DNA of 34,840 bases from Acidobacteriota bacterium (GTDB lineage Bacteria; Acidobacteriota; Terriglobia; Terriglobales; Acidobacteriaceae): contig JAJXWA010000024.1 in the NCBI GenBank assembly GCA_021781795.1, positions 1-34,840 of the forward strand, given 5' to 3'. Of this stretch, positions 26,484 to 34,459 are shown piece by piece. The number at the start of each line of letters is the position of its first letter. Position 1 is the first letter of the stretch. Below the pieces are notes generated by a model. That model ran no database searches. It saw only the letters and a program-made list of their open reading frames with translations, and had not been told where the DNA came from. The position numbers and the translations under genes were made by a program.

Positions 26484-26491
26484 GAGCAGTG

Positions 26492-27517
26492 TTACTGCAC
26501 GCTGCCCTTCGGCCGCAGCCGCCGCAGATCCAGCGCACACTCCACGGCGTTCTGCGCAAAGAGCCTCAGGTTGTCCGACGCGGCCCAGAGCCAGAACCGT
26601 TGCGCCTCAGCTGGATTGCGCTGGCCGGGCTCCGCACGCAGACGAACAAGTACGTCGTTTTGGCCCGTCGCTGCCAGGTTCGAGGGAGAATCCGTGTCTT
26701 CGAGCACGAGGTCAAGATGCTCGCCGCCCATTGCTTCTTCCAGCACCGAGATGGCCACAGGCTGCTCCAGCTCAACCAGAATTGAAAATGCATGTCCGTG
26801 AAAGACGGGGGCATGAATCGCCTGCAACGCCATCGAAGGCCACCGCTGGCCCGCCAGCGCGGAGTAATGCCTGCGAATTCTGCCCTCCACCGCTCTCAGA
26901 CTCGCGCCTGCTCCCTCACCCAGCCCGGAAAGCAGGTTATACGCGGCCTGTGCATCGTAGATCGCGCGCGGCAGCCCCTGAAAGCTCAGCAGGCTCACGG
27001 TCTGCTGGTGTAGCTCGTCCATGGCGCCGCGGCCAAACTCGCTGGCAGGCAGCAACACTGTGGCCGCAGCGAGGCGAATGCCAGCAAAATGCTGAAGGCG
27101 CTCCATGACCAGCGCCAGCGCCAGCGCGGCGGGATGCGCGGGCACGATCGCCGGTGTGAACAGATCGGCGCTGGGGGCTTCCTGCTCCACCCAGGGGGCG
27201 CGAATCAGCACACCCGTCTGCTGGTCGAGCGCGCCGCTCAGATCCAGCACCGTAGAGCCGGCGCGCAAGGCGTCACGCCAGTGCTTCTGCGTTAGAGCCT
27301 CTGACCCGCAGAAGAACGTAAAGTCCATATGGTCAAAGGCGTCTGGCCCAATGCCCTGAACAATGGTCGCCTCATCGCCCACCTGATCCAGCTGCCCCTG
27401 CGCATCCTCCGCATCCAGCAGATGCACGGTTGCCACTGCCAGCGGGGACTCCGCCAGCGCGTCTTTCATTTCCTTGCCAAGCAGCGTGGAAGCCCCAACA
27501 ATTGCAATCTTGTACAC
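26492..27517 (-). CDS. Aspartate-semialdehyde dehydrogenase paralogue (USG-1-like), catalytic Cys absent
   Basis: 341 residues from the GTG at 27517, preferred because AAGGA stands 5 bases before it and the protein then opens at the family's YKIAIVGASTLLGKEM; an upstream GTG at 27550 has no such site. The Rossmann part and the segments VLDLSGAL, LLPASEFGRGAMDELHQQT and AIHAPVFHGHAFSILVELE match ASADH/USG-1 proteins. At the catalytic position the sequence is AIVPAHPAALALAL, where active enzymes have a Cys (usual NCST type), so Ala stands in for the nucleophile. The late His in GHAFS remains. It is therefore unlikely to be an aspartate-semialdehyde dehydrogenase. It lies 35 bases before the pssA coding end, in the same direction. 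Confidence 0.82.
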   Translation of the reverse strand: MYKIAIVGASTLLGKEMKDALAESPLAVATVHLLDAEDAQGQLDQVGDEATIVQGIGPDAFDHMDFTFFCGSEALTQKHWRDALRAGSTVLDLSGALDQQTGVLIRAPWVEQEAPSADLFTPAIVPAHPAALALALVMERLQHFAGIRLAAATVLLPASEFGRGAMDELHQQTVSLLSFQGLPRAIYDAQAAYNLLSGLGEGAGASLRAVEGRIRRHYSALAGQRWPSMALQAIHAPVFHGHAFSILVELEQPVAISVLEEAMGGEHLDLVLEDTDSPSNLAATGQNDVLVRLRAEPGQRNPAEAQRFWLWAASDNLRLFAQNAVECALDLRRLRPKGSVQ

Positions 27518-27552
27518 AGCGATCCTTGTTCTTATGTGTGAAGGTTCCACTT

Positions 27553-28449
27553 CTAAGAGTGGGTTGCGGAGTGTGGCTCACCCTGCGCACTGTCCGCTAT
27601 GCCCGGCTGTGCCGGAAACCGTCGCCGGCGCGACCAGGAATACGCCGCGCGCGCCCAGATGCCCGAGAACATATAGATCAGAGCCACCGCGAACAGCACC
27701 ACCTGCGAGTAACGGAGCGTGACATAGAGCACGAAGGAGAGCACCAGCAGCAACTGGAACGGGTGGCTGCGCGCCAGGTTAATCTCCTTCCCCGACCAGA
27801 AGCGCCATGTGCTGACCATGAGAAAACCGGTCAGGCCTACCAGCAACAACCATGGAATCGCCACCCACCATGCCTGCACCGGAATGCCGTAGCAGAGGTG
27901 CACGGTGGACGCCAGAAAGCCCGCCGCAGCCGGAATCGGCATGCCGACAAAGTATTTGCGCCCCGGCCGTCCGGGATTTCTGGGTTGGGCGTCATGGCTG
28001 ATGTTAAATCGCGCCAGCCGGGACGCGCCGCCGAGGAGATAGAGGAAGCAGAAGAACGCACCGGCCTGCATCAGGTGCATCCGCAACTGAGCATTCACCG
28101 AATCCGGCAGGTAGTGAAAGCCCCAGACAAAGGCCAGCAGGCTTGGCGCCACGCCAAAGGTGATGACATCGGCCAGTGAATCCAGTTCCTTCCCGAAGTC
28201 GCTGCAGGTGTTCGTCATCCGCGCGATACGCCCGTCGAGCGCGTCGAACGGAATGGCAAAGAGGATCGCGATAGCCGCCCAGTCGAGGTGCATCTCCGCG
28301 TTTCCGCTGATGGCAGCCAGGGTCTGCGTGATCGAAAAGTAACCGGCTCCAATGTTTCCGGCCGTAAAAAATGATGGCAGCAGGAACATGCCTCTGCGCA
28401 GGCGCGCCCGCGCACTCTGCCTCAGTTCCTCGGGTTCGCGATGCGTCAC
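27553..28449 (-). CDS. pssA: CDP-diacylglycerol-serine O-phosphatidyltransferase
   Basis: 298 residues. The CDP-alcohol phosphatidyltransferase signature DxxDGxxAR-x8-GxxxDxxxD is complete: Asp69, Asp72, Gly73, Ala76, Arg77, Gly86, Asp90 and Asp94 in [19 protein letters not shown] and onward. About seven to eight membrane helices follow the type II PssA plan ([20 protein letters not shown] at the N-terminus). It joins serine to CDP-diacylglycerol to give phosphatidylserine. Its start overlaps the psd stop by four bases (ATGA), so the two are translationally coupled. The final 30 residues are charged and unlike the core. Confidence 0.96.
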   Translation of the reverse strand: MTHREPEELRQSARARLRRGMFLLPSFFTAGNIGAGYFSITQTLAAISGNAEMHLDWAAIAILFAIPFDALDGRIARMTNTCSDFGKELDSLADVITFGVAPSLLAFVWGFHYLPDSVNAQLRMHLMQAGAFFCFLYLLGGASRLARFNISHDAQPRNPGRPGRKYFVGMPIPAAAGFLASTVHLCYGIPVQAWWVAIPWLLLVGLTGFLMVSTWRFWSGKEINLARSHPFQLLLVLSFVLYVTLRYSQVVLFAVALIYMFSGIWARAAYSWSRRRRFPAQPGIADSAQGEPHSATHS

Positions 28450-29144
28450 TGCCCGCCTCCCGCTTCGGTGTCAGGCAGCCGGGTCTCGATCGTGCGATCA
28501 AATCCTCCAGCCGTACCCACCGCCACCTGCTCCGGGATGACCGCCAACACGCTTGCGCCGCCGCGGACACGCTCCCCCCGCTTCACGCGCAACTCCGCCT
28601 CTGCGGGCAGGATGACGTCCACGCGGGAGCCAAACTTGATAAGCCCAACCCGCTGCCCCCGCTCCACGTGGTCCCCCTCGCGCAGGTTGCAGACGATTCT
28701 GCGCGCCAGCAACCCGGCGATCTGCTTGAAAGTGACTTCGCAGCCTGGACCGCTGATCGTGACGATGTTCTGCTCGTTGCGGTCCGCGGAGTCAGGGTTC
28801 ATCGCGTTGAGATAAAGCCCTTTCTGATAGCGCACGGAGCTCACCCGTCCGGCAATCGGCGAGCGATTCACGTGCACGTCAAACACGCTGAGGAAGATGC
28901 TGATTCTCTGGCGGGGGCCCTGCGGGGTATTAAGGTGAGCCGTCTCGGTGACAAGGCCATCACCGGGCGAGACGATGAGGCCGGGCGCGTCTGGAATAGT
29001 CCGGCCGGGGTCGCGGAAGAACCAGAGGAAAAACACCGCCAAGAGCACCGGCAGGATTGCCCACACCCATCCGCCCGTTGCCCACGCCACCAGCCCGGCA
29101 ACCGCCAGGAGGCTCAAACCGTAGATGTAACCGTCACGAACCAT
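28446..29144 (-). CDS. psd: Phosphatidylserine decarboxylase
   Basis: 232 residues from the ATG at 29144; a TTG nine bases upstream in the same frame is the alternative. The short Psd type (archaetidylserine-decarboxylase-like) is seen in two N-terminal membrane segments, [38 protein letters not shown], and the self-cleavage site [11 protein letters not shown], where cleavage between Gly and Ser makes the pyruvoyl group. The product is phosphatidylethanolamine. A perfect TATAAT hexamer lies only 12 bases before this ATG, which suggests a very short or leaderless mRNA. It is coupled to pssA. Confidence 0.95.
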   Translation of the reverse strand: MVRDGYIYGLSLLAVAGLVAWATGGWVWAILPVLLAVFFLWFFRDPGRTIPDAPGLIVSPGDGLVTETAHLNTPQGPRQRISIFLSVFDVHVNRSPIAGRVSSVRYQKGLYLNAMNPDSADRNEQNIVTISGPGCEVTFKQIAGLLARRIVCNLREGDHVERGQRVGLIKFGSRVDVILPAEAELRVKRGERVRGGASVLAVIPEQVAVGTAGGFDRTIETRLPDTEAGGGQ

Positions 29145-29155
29145 TGTCCCCAACG

Positions 29156-29161
29156 ATTATA
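29156..29161 (-). promoter_or_regulatory. TATAAT -10 candidate for psd-pssA
   Basis: TATAAT on the minus strand (29161 to 29156) lies 11-12 bases before the psd ATG at 29144. The expected transcription start would be about 5-6 bases before the ATG, leaving almost no leader. No good -35 stands at 16-18 bases. It is read by motif only. Confidence 0.35.
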
Positions 29162-29267
29162 CGGTTGAAAGCCCACAAGATGCCGCCTCGCTCGCACACT
29201 CCACTCTGCAAGCGCAGATGACGCCATCGCATCGTGCCCAAATGAAACCAACAGATCCGGGGCGCCG

Positions 29268-29477
29268 CTACACCGCAAGGGCTGCGCGATGCTCGAGCGC
29301 GTAAATCAGATCCTTTGCGTGCAGCTTCAGCTTCTTCAGCCGCACCTCTTCCATCTGCTCTTCAGCGGACAGATAGGGCTTCTGCAGCAACTCTTCCAAC
29401 CGCTGAGCGTAGCGACGATGCTCCGTGTGCAGGCGTTCGATTTCTTCGCTCAGCGTGGAATCCTTGATCTCATCCAT
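29268..29477 (-). CDS. DUF465 (YdcH-like) small coiled-coil protein
   Basis: 69 residues from the ATG at 29477, which has GGAGG 6-10 bases upstream; the longer frame lacks family similarity. The sequence is helical and charged: EEIERLHTEHRRYAQRLEEL, then YLSAEEQMEEVRLKKLKLHA and KDLIYALEHR, the DUF465/YdcH two-helix layout. The function is unknown. It stands alone between psd (114-base gap) and rimI. Confidence 0.9.
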   Translation of the reverse strand: MDEIKDSTLSEEIERLHTEHRRYAQRLEELLQKPYLSAEEQMEEVRLKKLKLHAKDLIYALEHRAALAV

Positions 29478-29515
29478 CCAGCACCTCCGTCGTTCAACGA
29501 ACATTAACATATAGC

Positions 29516-29547
29516 TCCGCCCGCCACATCTCCGCAAGCGGGGCGGA
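29516..29547. repeat. Nested inverted repeat in the rimI-DUF465 gap
   Basis: TCCGCCC (29516-29522) pairs with GGGCGGA (29541-29547), and an inner CCGCAAGCGG sits in the loop. It lies about 40 bases before the DUF465 start. On the minus strand it is preceded, not followed, by a T-run, so it is not a good terminator for rimI. Its role is unclear. The rest of the 175-base gap shows nothing. Confidence 0.4.
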
Positions 29548-29652
29548 CACAAAAAAGATCTCAGCATGTGGATTTCTCAGCGCCGGTGCACCGAGTGTGG
29601 TGACGGGCATCACCAGAAGCTGGCTTCCCTGCCCTGCTGCTGGCGTTCCGGT

Positions 29653-30129
29653 TCACCGCGGGTTGCAACGCAGGATGACGGCATCTTCCGCCGGGTCCGC
29701 ATAGTAGGTCGGGCGTCGGCCCACCTCACCAAACCCAAGCGAGCGGTAGAACGCCTGCGCTCGCAGATTGGAGGCTCGAACCTCAAGAAATGTCCGGCTC
29801 GCTCCGCCAGCTGCGAGCACCTCGGCTAGAGACTGCCAAAGACTTCGGCCTACGCCGCGCCTCTGGGCAGCCGAGGTCACTGCGATGCTCTCGAGTTCGG
29901 AGTCAGGAGGGGTCAGGCTCGCCACCGCGAACCCGGCAAGCTGGCTGGTCTGCGTGTCCTCTGCTACGAAGACCACCCTGCGCGGCCCATCTTCCGCGTT
30001 CAGGCTGCCCTCGAATGCCGCACGCCTCCAATGGGGAGCCTCCGGCAGGCAGGCGGCGATGTCCATGACCGCGTCGATGTCCGCGAGAGTCATGGCGCGG
30101 ATTGCGTACCCCGTCGGGGCGGGGCTCAC
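29653..30129 (-). CDS. rimI: Ribosomal-protein-alanine N-acetyltransferase RimI-like
   Basis: 158 residues of GNAT fold: YAIRAMTLADIDAVMDI at the N-terminus, ELESIAVTSAAQRRGVGRSL (the acetyl-CoA pyrophosphate loop Q/RxxGxG) and FLEVRASNLRAQAFYRSLGF, then the tail EDAVILRCNP. This is the standard RimI layout, and the neighbour upstream is tsaB, its common partner. It should acetylate the N-terminus of ribosomal protein bS18. Its ATG overlaps the tsaB stop by four bases. Other GNAT substrates cannot be excluded. Confidence 0.88.
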   Translation of the reverse strand: MSPAPTGYAIRAMTLADIDAVMDIAACLPEAPHWRRAAFEGSLNAEDGPRRVVFVAEDTQTSQLAGFAVASLTPPDSELESIAVTSAAQRRGVGRSLWQSLAEVLAAGGASRTFLEVRASNLRAQAFYRSLGFGEVGRRPTYYADPAEDAVILRCNPR

Positions 30130-30836
30130 TGCTGCTCCGGTTTGGCAGATGGCTCCGGCACCATCCAGCTACCAAAGATTTCTGCATCGGAGCGGCGCAG
30201 ATAGTGACCGTCCAGGGTGGCCACGTCGTCGAAGTCTCGTTGAGCGATGCGCGGCAAGGCAAACTGGAGGGCGTCCGCCACCATGGGAGGAGCAACCACC
30301 ACCTGCTGTACGGCAGGCCATGCGGTGCGGAACAGTTCGGCGGCGGCATCGCAAACCGCAATCTGCCGCGGCATCGGTTCCCGTGTTATTTCGTAGGCAC
30401 CCGCCAGAAGCTCCCTGCCTGATTCGCTCGCAGCGCCAGAGAGCCGCACAAAGACCTCGCCCCGGTGGGCGTCGAGCGCCGCCGCGCCTGTCCCAGCCTT
30501 GTGGGCCAGAACCGCCAGCCGCGAAACCGCCAGAACCGGCAGCCCGGACGGCTCCGCAAATCCCTTGGCCGCGCTCAGGCCGACCCGCACGCCGGTAAAG
30601 CTCCCCGGCCCGGAGACGACCACCAACGCTGCCAGATCCCCGAGTCGCAACGAACGCCGGGCCAGCAACTCCCGCACTGCGCCCACCAGCGTAGCCGAGT
30701 AGGTCCTGCCCGCCAGTTCCACCTGGTCCAGCAGGTCCAGCCTGCCGGCATCGGACCGCGCCAGGGCCACTGATCCGGATGGGCCACAGGTGTCAATCCC
30801 AAGCAGATGGCCATACAGATGCCGCGCGGTCGTCAT
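30126..30836 (-). CDS. tsaB: tRNA t6A threonylcarbamoyl transferase subunit TsaB
   Basis: 236 residues. The ASKHA fold is seen in HLLGIDTCGPSGSVALA, RTYSATLVGAVRELLARRSL, LAALVVVSGPGSFTGVRVGL and SAAKGFAEPSGLPVLAVSRL, as in the inactive kinase-like partner of TsaD. TsaB, TsaD and TsaE make the N6-threonylcarbamoyladenosine of ANN-decoding tRNAs. A DAHRGEVFVRL segment fits the conserved DARR/MGEVY region. tsaD and tsaE are not in the window. It is coupled to rimI by overlap and follows the PLP enzyme gene by 9 bases. Confidence 0.95.
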   Translation of the reverse strand: MTTARHLYGHLLGIDTCGPSGSVALARSDAGRLDLLDQVELAGRTYSATLVGAVRELLARRSLRLGDLAALVVVSGPGSFTGVRVGLSAAKGFAEPSGLPVLAVSRLAVLAHKAGTGAAALDAHRGEVFVRLSGAASESGRELLAGAYEITREPMPRQIAVCDAAAELFRTAWPAVQQVVVAPPMVADALQFALPRIAQRDFDDVATLDGHYLRRSDAEIFGSWMVPEPSAKPEQQ

Positions 30837-30845
30837 AGCCGCCTG

Positions 30846-31994
30846 CTACGCCTTGGCCAGGGCCTGGTCGAGGTCGGCGATCAGGTCTTCCTTGTCTTCA
30901 ATGCCGATGGATAGGCGAATGATCCCCTGCGTGATGCCGGCCGCTTCGCGCTCCGCGTCGCTCAGGGCGGCATGGGTCGTGGTGGCGGAGTGCGAGGCCA
31001 GCGACTCGACGCCGCCAAGCGATTCGGCATTGATGAAGATCTTCAACGCCTCCATGAAGCGCCCTGCTGCTTCGCGCGTGCCGATGTCGAAGCTCATCAT
31101 GGAGCCAAAGCCCTTTTGCTGCCGCGCCGCCAGTTCGTGCTGCGGATGGCTCTTCAGCCCCGGATAAGCCAGGCTGCGGACCTTGGGATGGGCAGACAGG
31201 AACTCCGCCACCGCGCGCCCGTTCTCCTCATGCTGGCGAATCCGCAGCGGCATGGTCTTGATGCCGCGCAGTACCAGGAAGCACTCAAATGGCGAGAGAA
31301 TCGCACCAGCCGCTTTCTGGATCAGCAGAAAGCGATCCTTATGCTCTGGCTTCGAGCCGATCAGCGCACCGCCAATCCCGTCGGAATGACCGTTCAGGTA
31401 CTTGGTCGTCGAATGCATCACGATGTCCGCGCCCAGTTCCAGCGGCCGCTGCAGAACAGGCGACATAAAGGTGTTATCGACGCTGACCTCGGTGCCATGC
31501 GCATGGGCTATTTTGCTGATGGCCGCAATGTCGCTCAGCACCATCAGGGGATTGCTGGGCGTTTCGATGTGGATGAGCTTCGTCGCCGGACGGATTGCCG
31601 CCTCCACCGCCTTCAGATTGCTCGTGTCGACATACTCAATCTCGATGCCATACCCGCTCACAATCTGATTGAAGAGGCGCACGGTGCCAGCATAGACATT
31701 ATGTGAGCAAAGCAGATGGTCGCCGGTCTTCAGCATCCCTACCAGAGCGGCAATGGCGGCCATCCCGCTGGCAAATGCGTGGCCGCTGGTTCCGCCTTCG
31801 AGTGCTGCGAGGGCCGCCTCCAGGCGGTCGCGGGTGGGGTTGCCCGCTCGGGAATAATCCCAGCCCCGGTCGGTCCCGATGCCGGTCAGTTCAAAGGTCG
31901 AAGAAAGATACAAGGGCACGTTGACCGCGCCCGTCAGCGGATCGGGGTGCTGCCCCGCATGCACGGCAAGGGTTGCATACTTGTAAGAAGACAT
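30846..31994 (-). CDS. Cys/Met-metabolism PLP enzyme (cystathionine gamma-synthase/lyase type)
   Basis: 382 residues. Family blocks: TLAVHAGQHPDPLTGAVNVP, WDYSRAGNPTRDRLEAALAA, AFASGMAAIAALVGMLKTGD, VDNTFMSPVLQRPLELGADI (PLP Asp173) and MHSTTKYLNGHSDGIGGALI (PLP Lys198), ending GIEDKEDLIADLDQAL. Cystathionine gamma-synthase (MetB), gamma-lyase (MccB) and O-acetylhomoserine enzymes share these, and the sequence alone does not separate them with certainty; the ESLGGVESLASHSATTTHA region suits a MetB/MccB type. It takes part in transsulfuration between homocysteine and cysteine. The leader holds an 8-bp hairpin, and the only good ribosome-binding site is unusually far (about 16 bases) from the ATG. 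Confidence 0.88.
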   Translation of the reverse strand: MSSYKYATLAVHAGQHPDPLTGAVNVPLYLSSTFELTGIGTDRGWDYSRAGNPTRDRLEAALAALEGGTSGHAFASGMAAIAALVGMLKTGDHLLCSHNVYAGTVRLFNQIVSGYGIEIEYVDTSNLKAVEAAIRPATKLIHIETPSNPLMVLSDIAAISKIAHAHGTEVSVDNTFMSPVLQRPLELGADIVMHSTTKYLNGHSDGIGGALIGSKPEHKDRFLLIQKAAGAILSPFECFLVLRGIKTMPLRIRQHEENGRAVAEFLSAHPKVRSLAYPGLKSHPQHELAARQQKGFGSMMSFDIGTREAAGRFMEALKIFINAESLGGVESLASHSATTTHAALSDAEREAAGITQGIIRLSIGIEDKEDLIADLDQALAKA

Positions 31995-32012
31995 GCAGTT
32001 CTGTTGGACTCT

Positions 32013-32043
32013 CCTGCTTCTAGCTTATCGTGCCTGAAGCAGG
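32013..32043 (-). promoter_or_regulatory. 8-bp hairpin in the leader of the Cys/Met enzyme gene
   Basis: CCTGCTTC (32013-32020) and GAAGCAGG (32036-32043) form a perfect 8-base-pair stem with a 15-base loop. On the minus strand the 3' arm GAAGCAGG runs straight into AGAG, so the stem covers part of the AGCAGGAGAG purine stretch that is the only Shine-Dalgarno-like sequence before the ATG. It could hide the ribosome-binding site. No known SAM riboswitch motif is seen. Confidence 0.4.
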
Positions 32044-32101
32044 CAGACCACCCGCGTTTCCGCACTCCGGCACGGTCCAGGACGCGAGACTGCTGCGACG
32101 C

Positions 32102-33157
32102 TTATTGAGCCTGCTTCCGGTTCCGGCCCGGGGTGCGCACCGTCGGGAAGTACCCGGTGCGAGTTCGCACGGCCAGCTTGCTCATGCCCGGCGCCTGCGC
32201 GGTCACCAGCACGCGGCGAAAGCCGGGCACGGTGGTGGGCTTCGTCGAGTGGTAGCCGATCGTGTACTGGCTGCGAATGTCGCGCGCCACTTCGGCGGCG
32301 ATGTCGTCCACCTGCTCCATGGAGTGCGGAAAGTACGCAACTCCCCCGGTCTCGTCGGACAGCAGCTCCAGCGCCCGGCGCGCATGACGCACCTCGGCGC
32401 GCGTCATTTCGTCTCCGAAGAGCAGGCCGATCGAGTAGATCTCCGGCCCGGACAACTGCTGCACCCGGCGGATGGTCTGTTCCAGCGTCAGCGTCGAGGC
32501 ATTATCCTCTCCATCGGTGATAAGAATCAATACCTGCTTGGGCCGGTGCGCATCGGCCGCCAGCTTGTCCGCCGAGGCCACCACGGCGTCGTACAGGGCC
32601 GTTCCACCCCGCGACTCGATGTGAGACAGACCATCCCGAAGCTTGTTCACGTCTGATGTGAAGTCCTGGTCGATGTACGCCTCGTCAGAGAAGTTCACGA
32701 CAAAGGCTTCATCCTGCGGATTCGATGCCTCGATCAGATCCAGGGCGCTTTTGTTCACGGCAGGACGCTTACGGGACATCGATCCCGAGTTGTCGACCAC
32801 AACAGCAATGGAAACCGGCAGGTCCGTATGCTGAAAGCTGATGATGTTCTGCTTGACGCCATCCTCAAAGACCTGGAAGTTCTCCTTCTTCAGGTCCTGA
32901 ACGATGCGGGAACCGTCGAGCACGGTGGCATTCAGCACCACCTCTTCCACATCGGCGCGCAGCACAAACTGGCTGCCCTCTTTTTCCAGCGGCTGGCCAG
33001 TTGCGGTCGCAGGCGCGGTCACGTCCGGCGACCGCACCGGATCGCGGTCCTCCGTAAGCGGCGGGGCCTGCTGCGCTGCCGGCGCATGCTGCGCGGGCAA
33101 CGGAATCGCCACAACTGCAAGAACCCACAAGAGAAGAACGTTATTGCAAAGGCGCAT
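32102..33157 (-). CDS. Secreted VWFA-domain protein, acidobacterial family (second of pair)
   Basis: 351 residues from the ATG at 33157, preferred because GGGA precedes it and it opens the signal peptide MRLCNNVLLLWVLAVVAIPL, cleaved near PAQ; an ATG at 33175 is the alternative. A short beta region (VVLNATVLDGSRIVQDLKKE then FQVFEDGVKQNIISFQ) precedes the VWFA domain with MIDAS DNSGS (Asp122, Ser124, Ser126), the SRGGTALYDAVVASADKLAA block (the MIDAS Thr) and VLILITDGEDN. The C-terminus RSQYTIGYHS ... RTGYFPTVRT is the family end. It matches the VWFA-related acidobacterial domain (TIGR03436). It should be exported and bind a divalent metal; the partner is unknown. Its start overlaps the upstream gene's end by 17 bases. 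Confidence 0.88.
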   Translation of the reverse strand: MRLCNNVLLLWVLAVVAIPLPAQHAPAAQQAPPLTEDRDPVRSPDVTAPATATGQPLEKEGSQFVLRADVEEVVLNATVLDGSRIVQDLKKENFQVFEDGVKQNIISFQHTDLPVSIAVVVDNSGSMSRKRPAVNKSALDLIEASNPQDEAFVVNFSDEAYIDQDFTSDVNKLRDGLSHIESRGGTALYDAVVASADKLAADAHRPKQVLILITDGEDNASTLTLEQTIRRVQQLSGPEIYSIGLLFGDEMTRAEVRHARRALELLSDETGGVAYFPHSMEQVDDIAAEVARDIRSQYTIGYHSTKPTTVPGFRRVLVTAQAPGMSKLAVRTRTGYFPTVRTPGRNRKQAQ

Positions 33158-34229
33158 AGTATCCCGTGCGAGCATGAACTGTCAGCGGCGGTAACCCCGC
33201 TGGAGGATCGAGCTTCACCTTCACTTTACGCCATTTGCCGTCACGGGTCAGGTCCTTGGGGGTATATCCGATGACGTACTGATTGCGCAGTTCCGTGGAG
33301 ATCTTTTCCGCGATGTCACCCATCTCGGAGACATCGTCGACCCGGTACATGCGCCCGCCTGTCTCCTCGCTCAGCTCGTTCAGCAGCGCCGGTCCGGCCC
33401 GTTCCTCGGGCGTGGCGGCGTATGGGTCGAAGATGCCGATGGAGTAGAGTTCGACATCTTCCTCCCGCACCTGCGCCCGCACCTCGCCCTCTGTATAGCG
33501 CGACCGGTTGTCGCCTCCATCGGAGACGATCAGCAGTGCCTTGCGCTCGTGGCGAGCGTCCTTCATCTTCATCATGCTGTAGTAGATGGCGTCCAGCAGC
33601 GCGGTGCGGTGGCCGCTGCGCACCGTGGCGAGCCGTGACTGAATGTCATCCACCGAGCTGGTGAAATCCTCGATCAGCTCAGGACGGTCGTTGAATCCCA
33701 CGACAAAGAATTCGTCTTCCGGGTTGGCTGTCTTAATGAACTGGAGGATCGACGCCTTCGCCCGCATCAGCTTGGTGGTCATGGAGCCTGAGAGGTCGAA
33801 GATGATGCCGATTGATACCGGAGCGTCCTCACTGGCGAAGGAGCGAATCTTCTGCTGGCCGCCGTTTTCGTAGACCTTGAAGTCTTCCTGCTCCAGTCCA
33901 GTGACGAGGCGATTCATCGGGTCGGTCACGGTGACGGGAACCAGTACCATATCCACATTCATGCGCAGCATTGCGCCGGGCCGGGCATGCAGCCCCGGCG
34001 TTCCCGCCACGGGTGGCGCCTCTGCTCCCGGTGGAGGGCCGCTGGCCGGGGTGGACGAAGCCGGTGGAGGCACATGGGCCTTGTTGAGTGGATCTTCCTG
34101 CGCGGGCAACCAGTGGGGCGCAAGCAGGGCAGTGAGGAGCGCCCCTCCAGCCATAAGATACCCCGCGCTGGGAAACCTGCAAATCTCCTGCCGACCCGAG
34201 TTGACTCGCTCAGTGGGAAGCCTGGTCAT
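33141..34229 (-). CDS. Secreted VWFA-domain protein, acidobacterial family (first of pair)
   Basis: 362 residues from the ATG at 34229. A basic n-region is followed by a hydrophobic stretch (YLMAGGALLTALLAPHW, about 24-40) and a PAQ site; an inner ATG at 34154, just before that stretch, is possible. A Pro-rich linker (about 50-85) leads to NVDMVLVPVTVTDPMNRLVT, then EQEDFKVYENGGQQKIRSFA, and the VWFA domain with MIDAS DLSGS (Asp145, Ser147, Ser149), SGHRTALLDAIYYSMMKMKD and ALLIVSDGGDN. The end NQYVIGYTPKD ... HARTGYYAP matches TIGR03436. Paralogous to the next gene, with which it overlaps. The role of such pairs is not established. Confidence 0.9.
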   Translation of the reverse strand: MTRLPTERVNSGRQEICRFPSAGYLMAGGALLTALLAPHWLPAQEDPLNKAHVPPPASSTPASGPPPGAEAPPVAGTPGLHARPGAMLRMNVDMVLVPVTVTDPMNRLVTGLEQEDFKVYENGGQQKIRSFASEDAPVSIGIIFDLSGSMTTKLMRAKASILQFIKTANPEDEFFVVGFNDRPELIEDFTSSVDDIQSRLATVRSGHRTALLDAIYYSMMKMKDARHERKALLIVSDGGDNRSRYTEGEVRAQVREEDVELYSIGIFDPYAATPEERAGPALLNELSEETGGRMYRVDDVSEMGDIAEKISTELRNQYVIGYTPKDLTRDGKWRKVKVKLDPPAGLPPLTVHARTGYYAPLQ

Positions 34230-34459
34230 TGCTGCACACTAGGGAATGAGCAGATACTAGCACGTCACGAGCAGGTCGGGGCATGCTTTCGCTGCGTCCT
34301 GCAAATCCGTGAGGGCCCCTTTGCGTAGCGCCAAAGAACGGGCCGATTCTTCCGGCTGGGATACAATCGAGCCTGAGTAAACCCTGCCGCAATGTTCCTG
34401 GCCGTCGCGCGGCCTTGGGTACAAGTCATGCGGATTCAGCGGGGAGCACGACGACCTGG

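Noticed and set aside
31995..32101. A known SAM riboswitch before the Cys/Met enzyme gene
   Set aside because: The conserved cores of the SAM-I and SAM-II classes are not visible in the 107-base leader; only a simple hairpin is.
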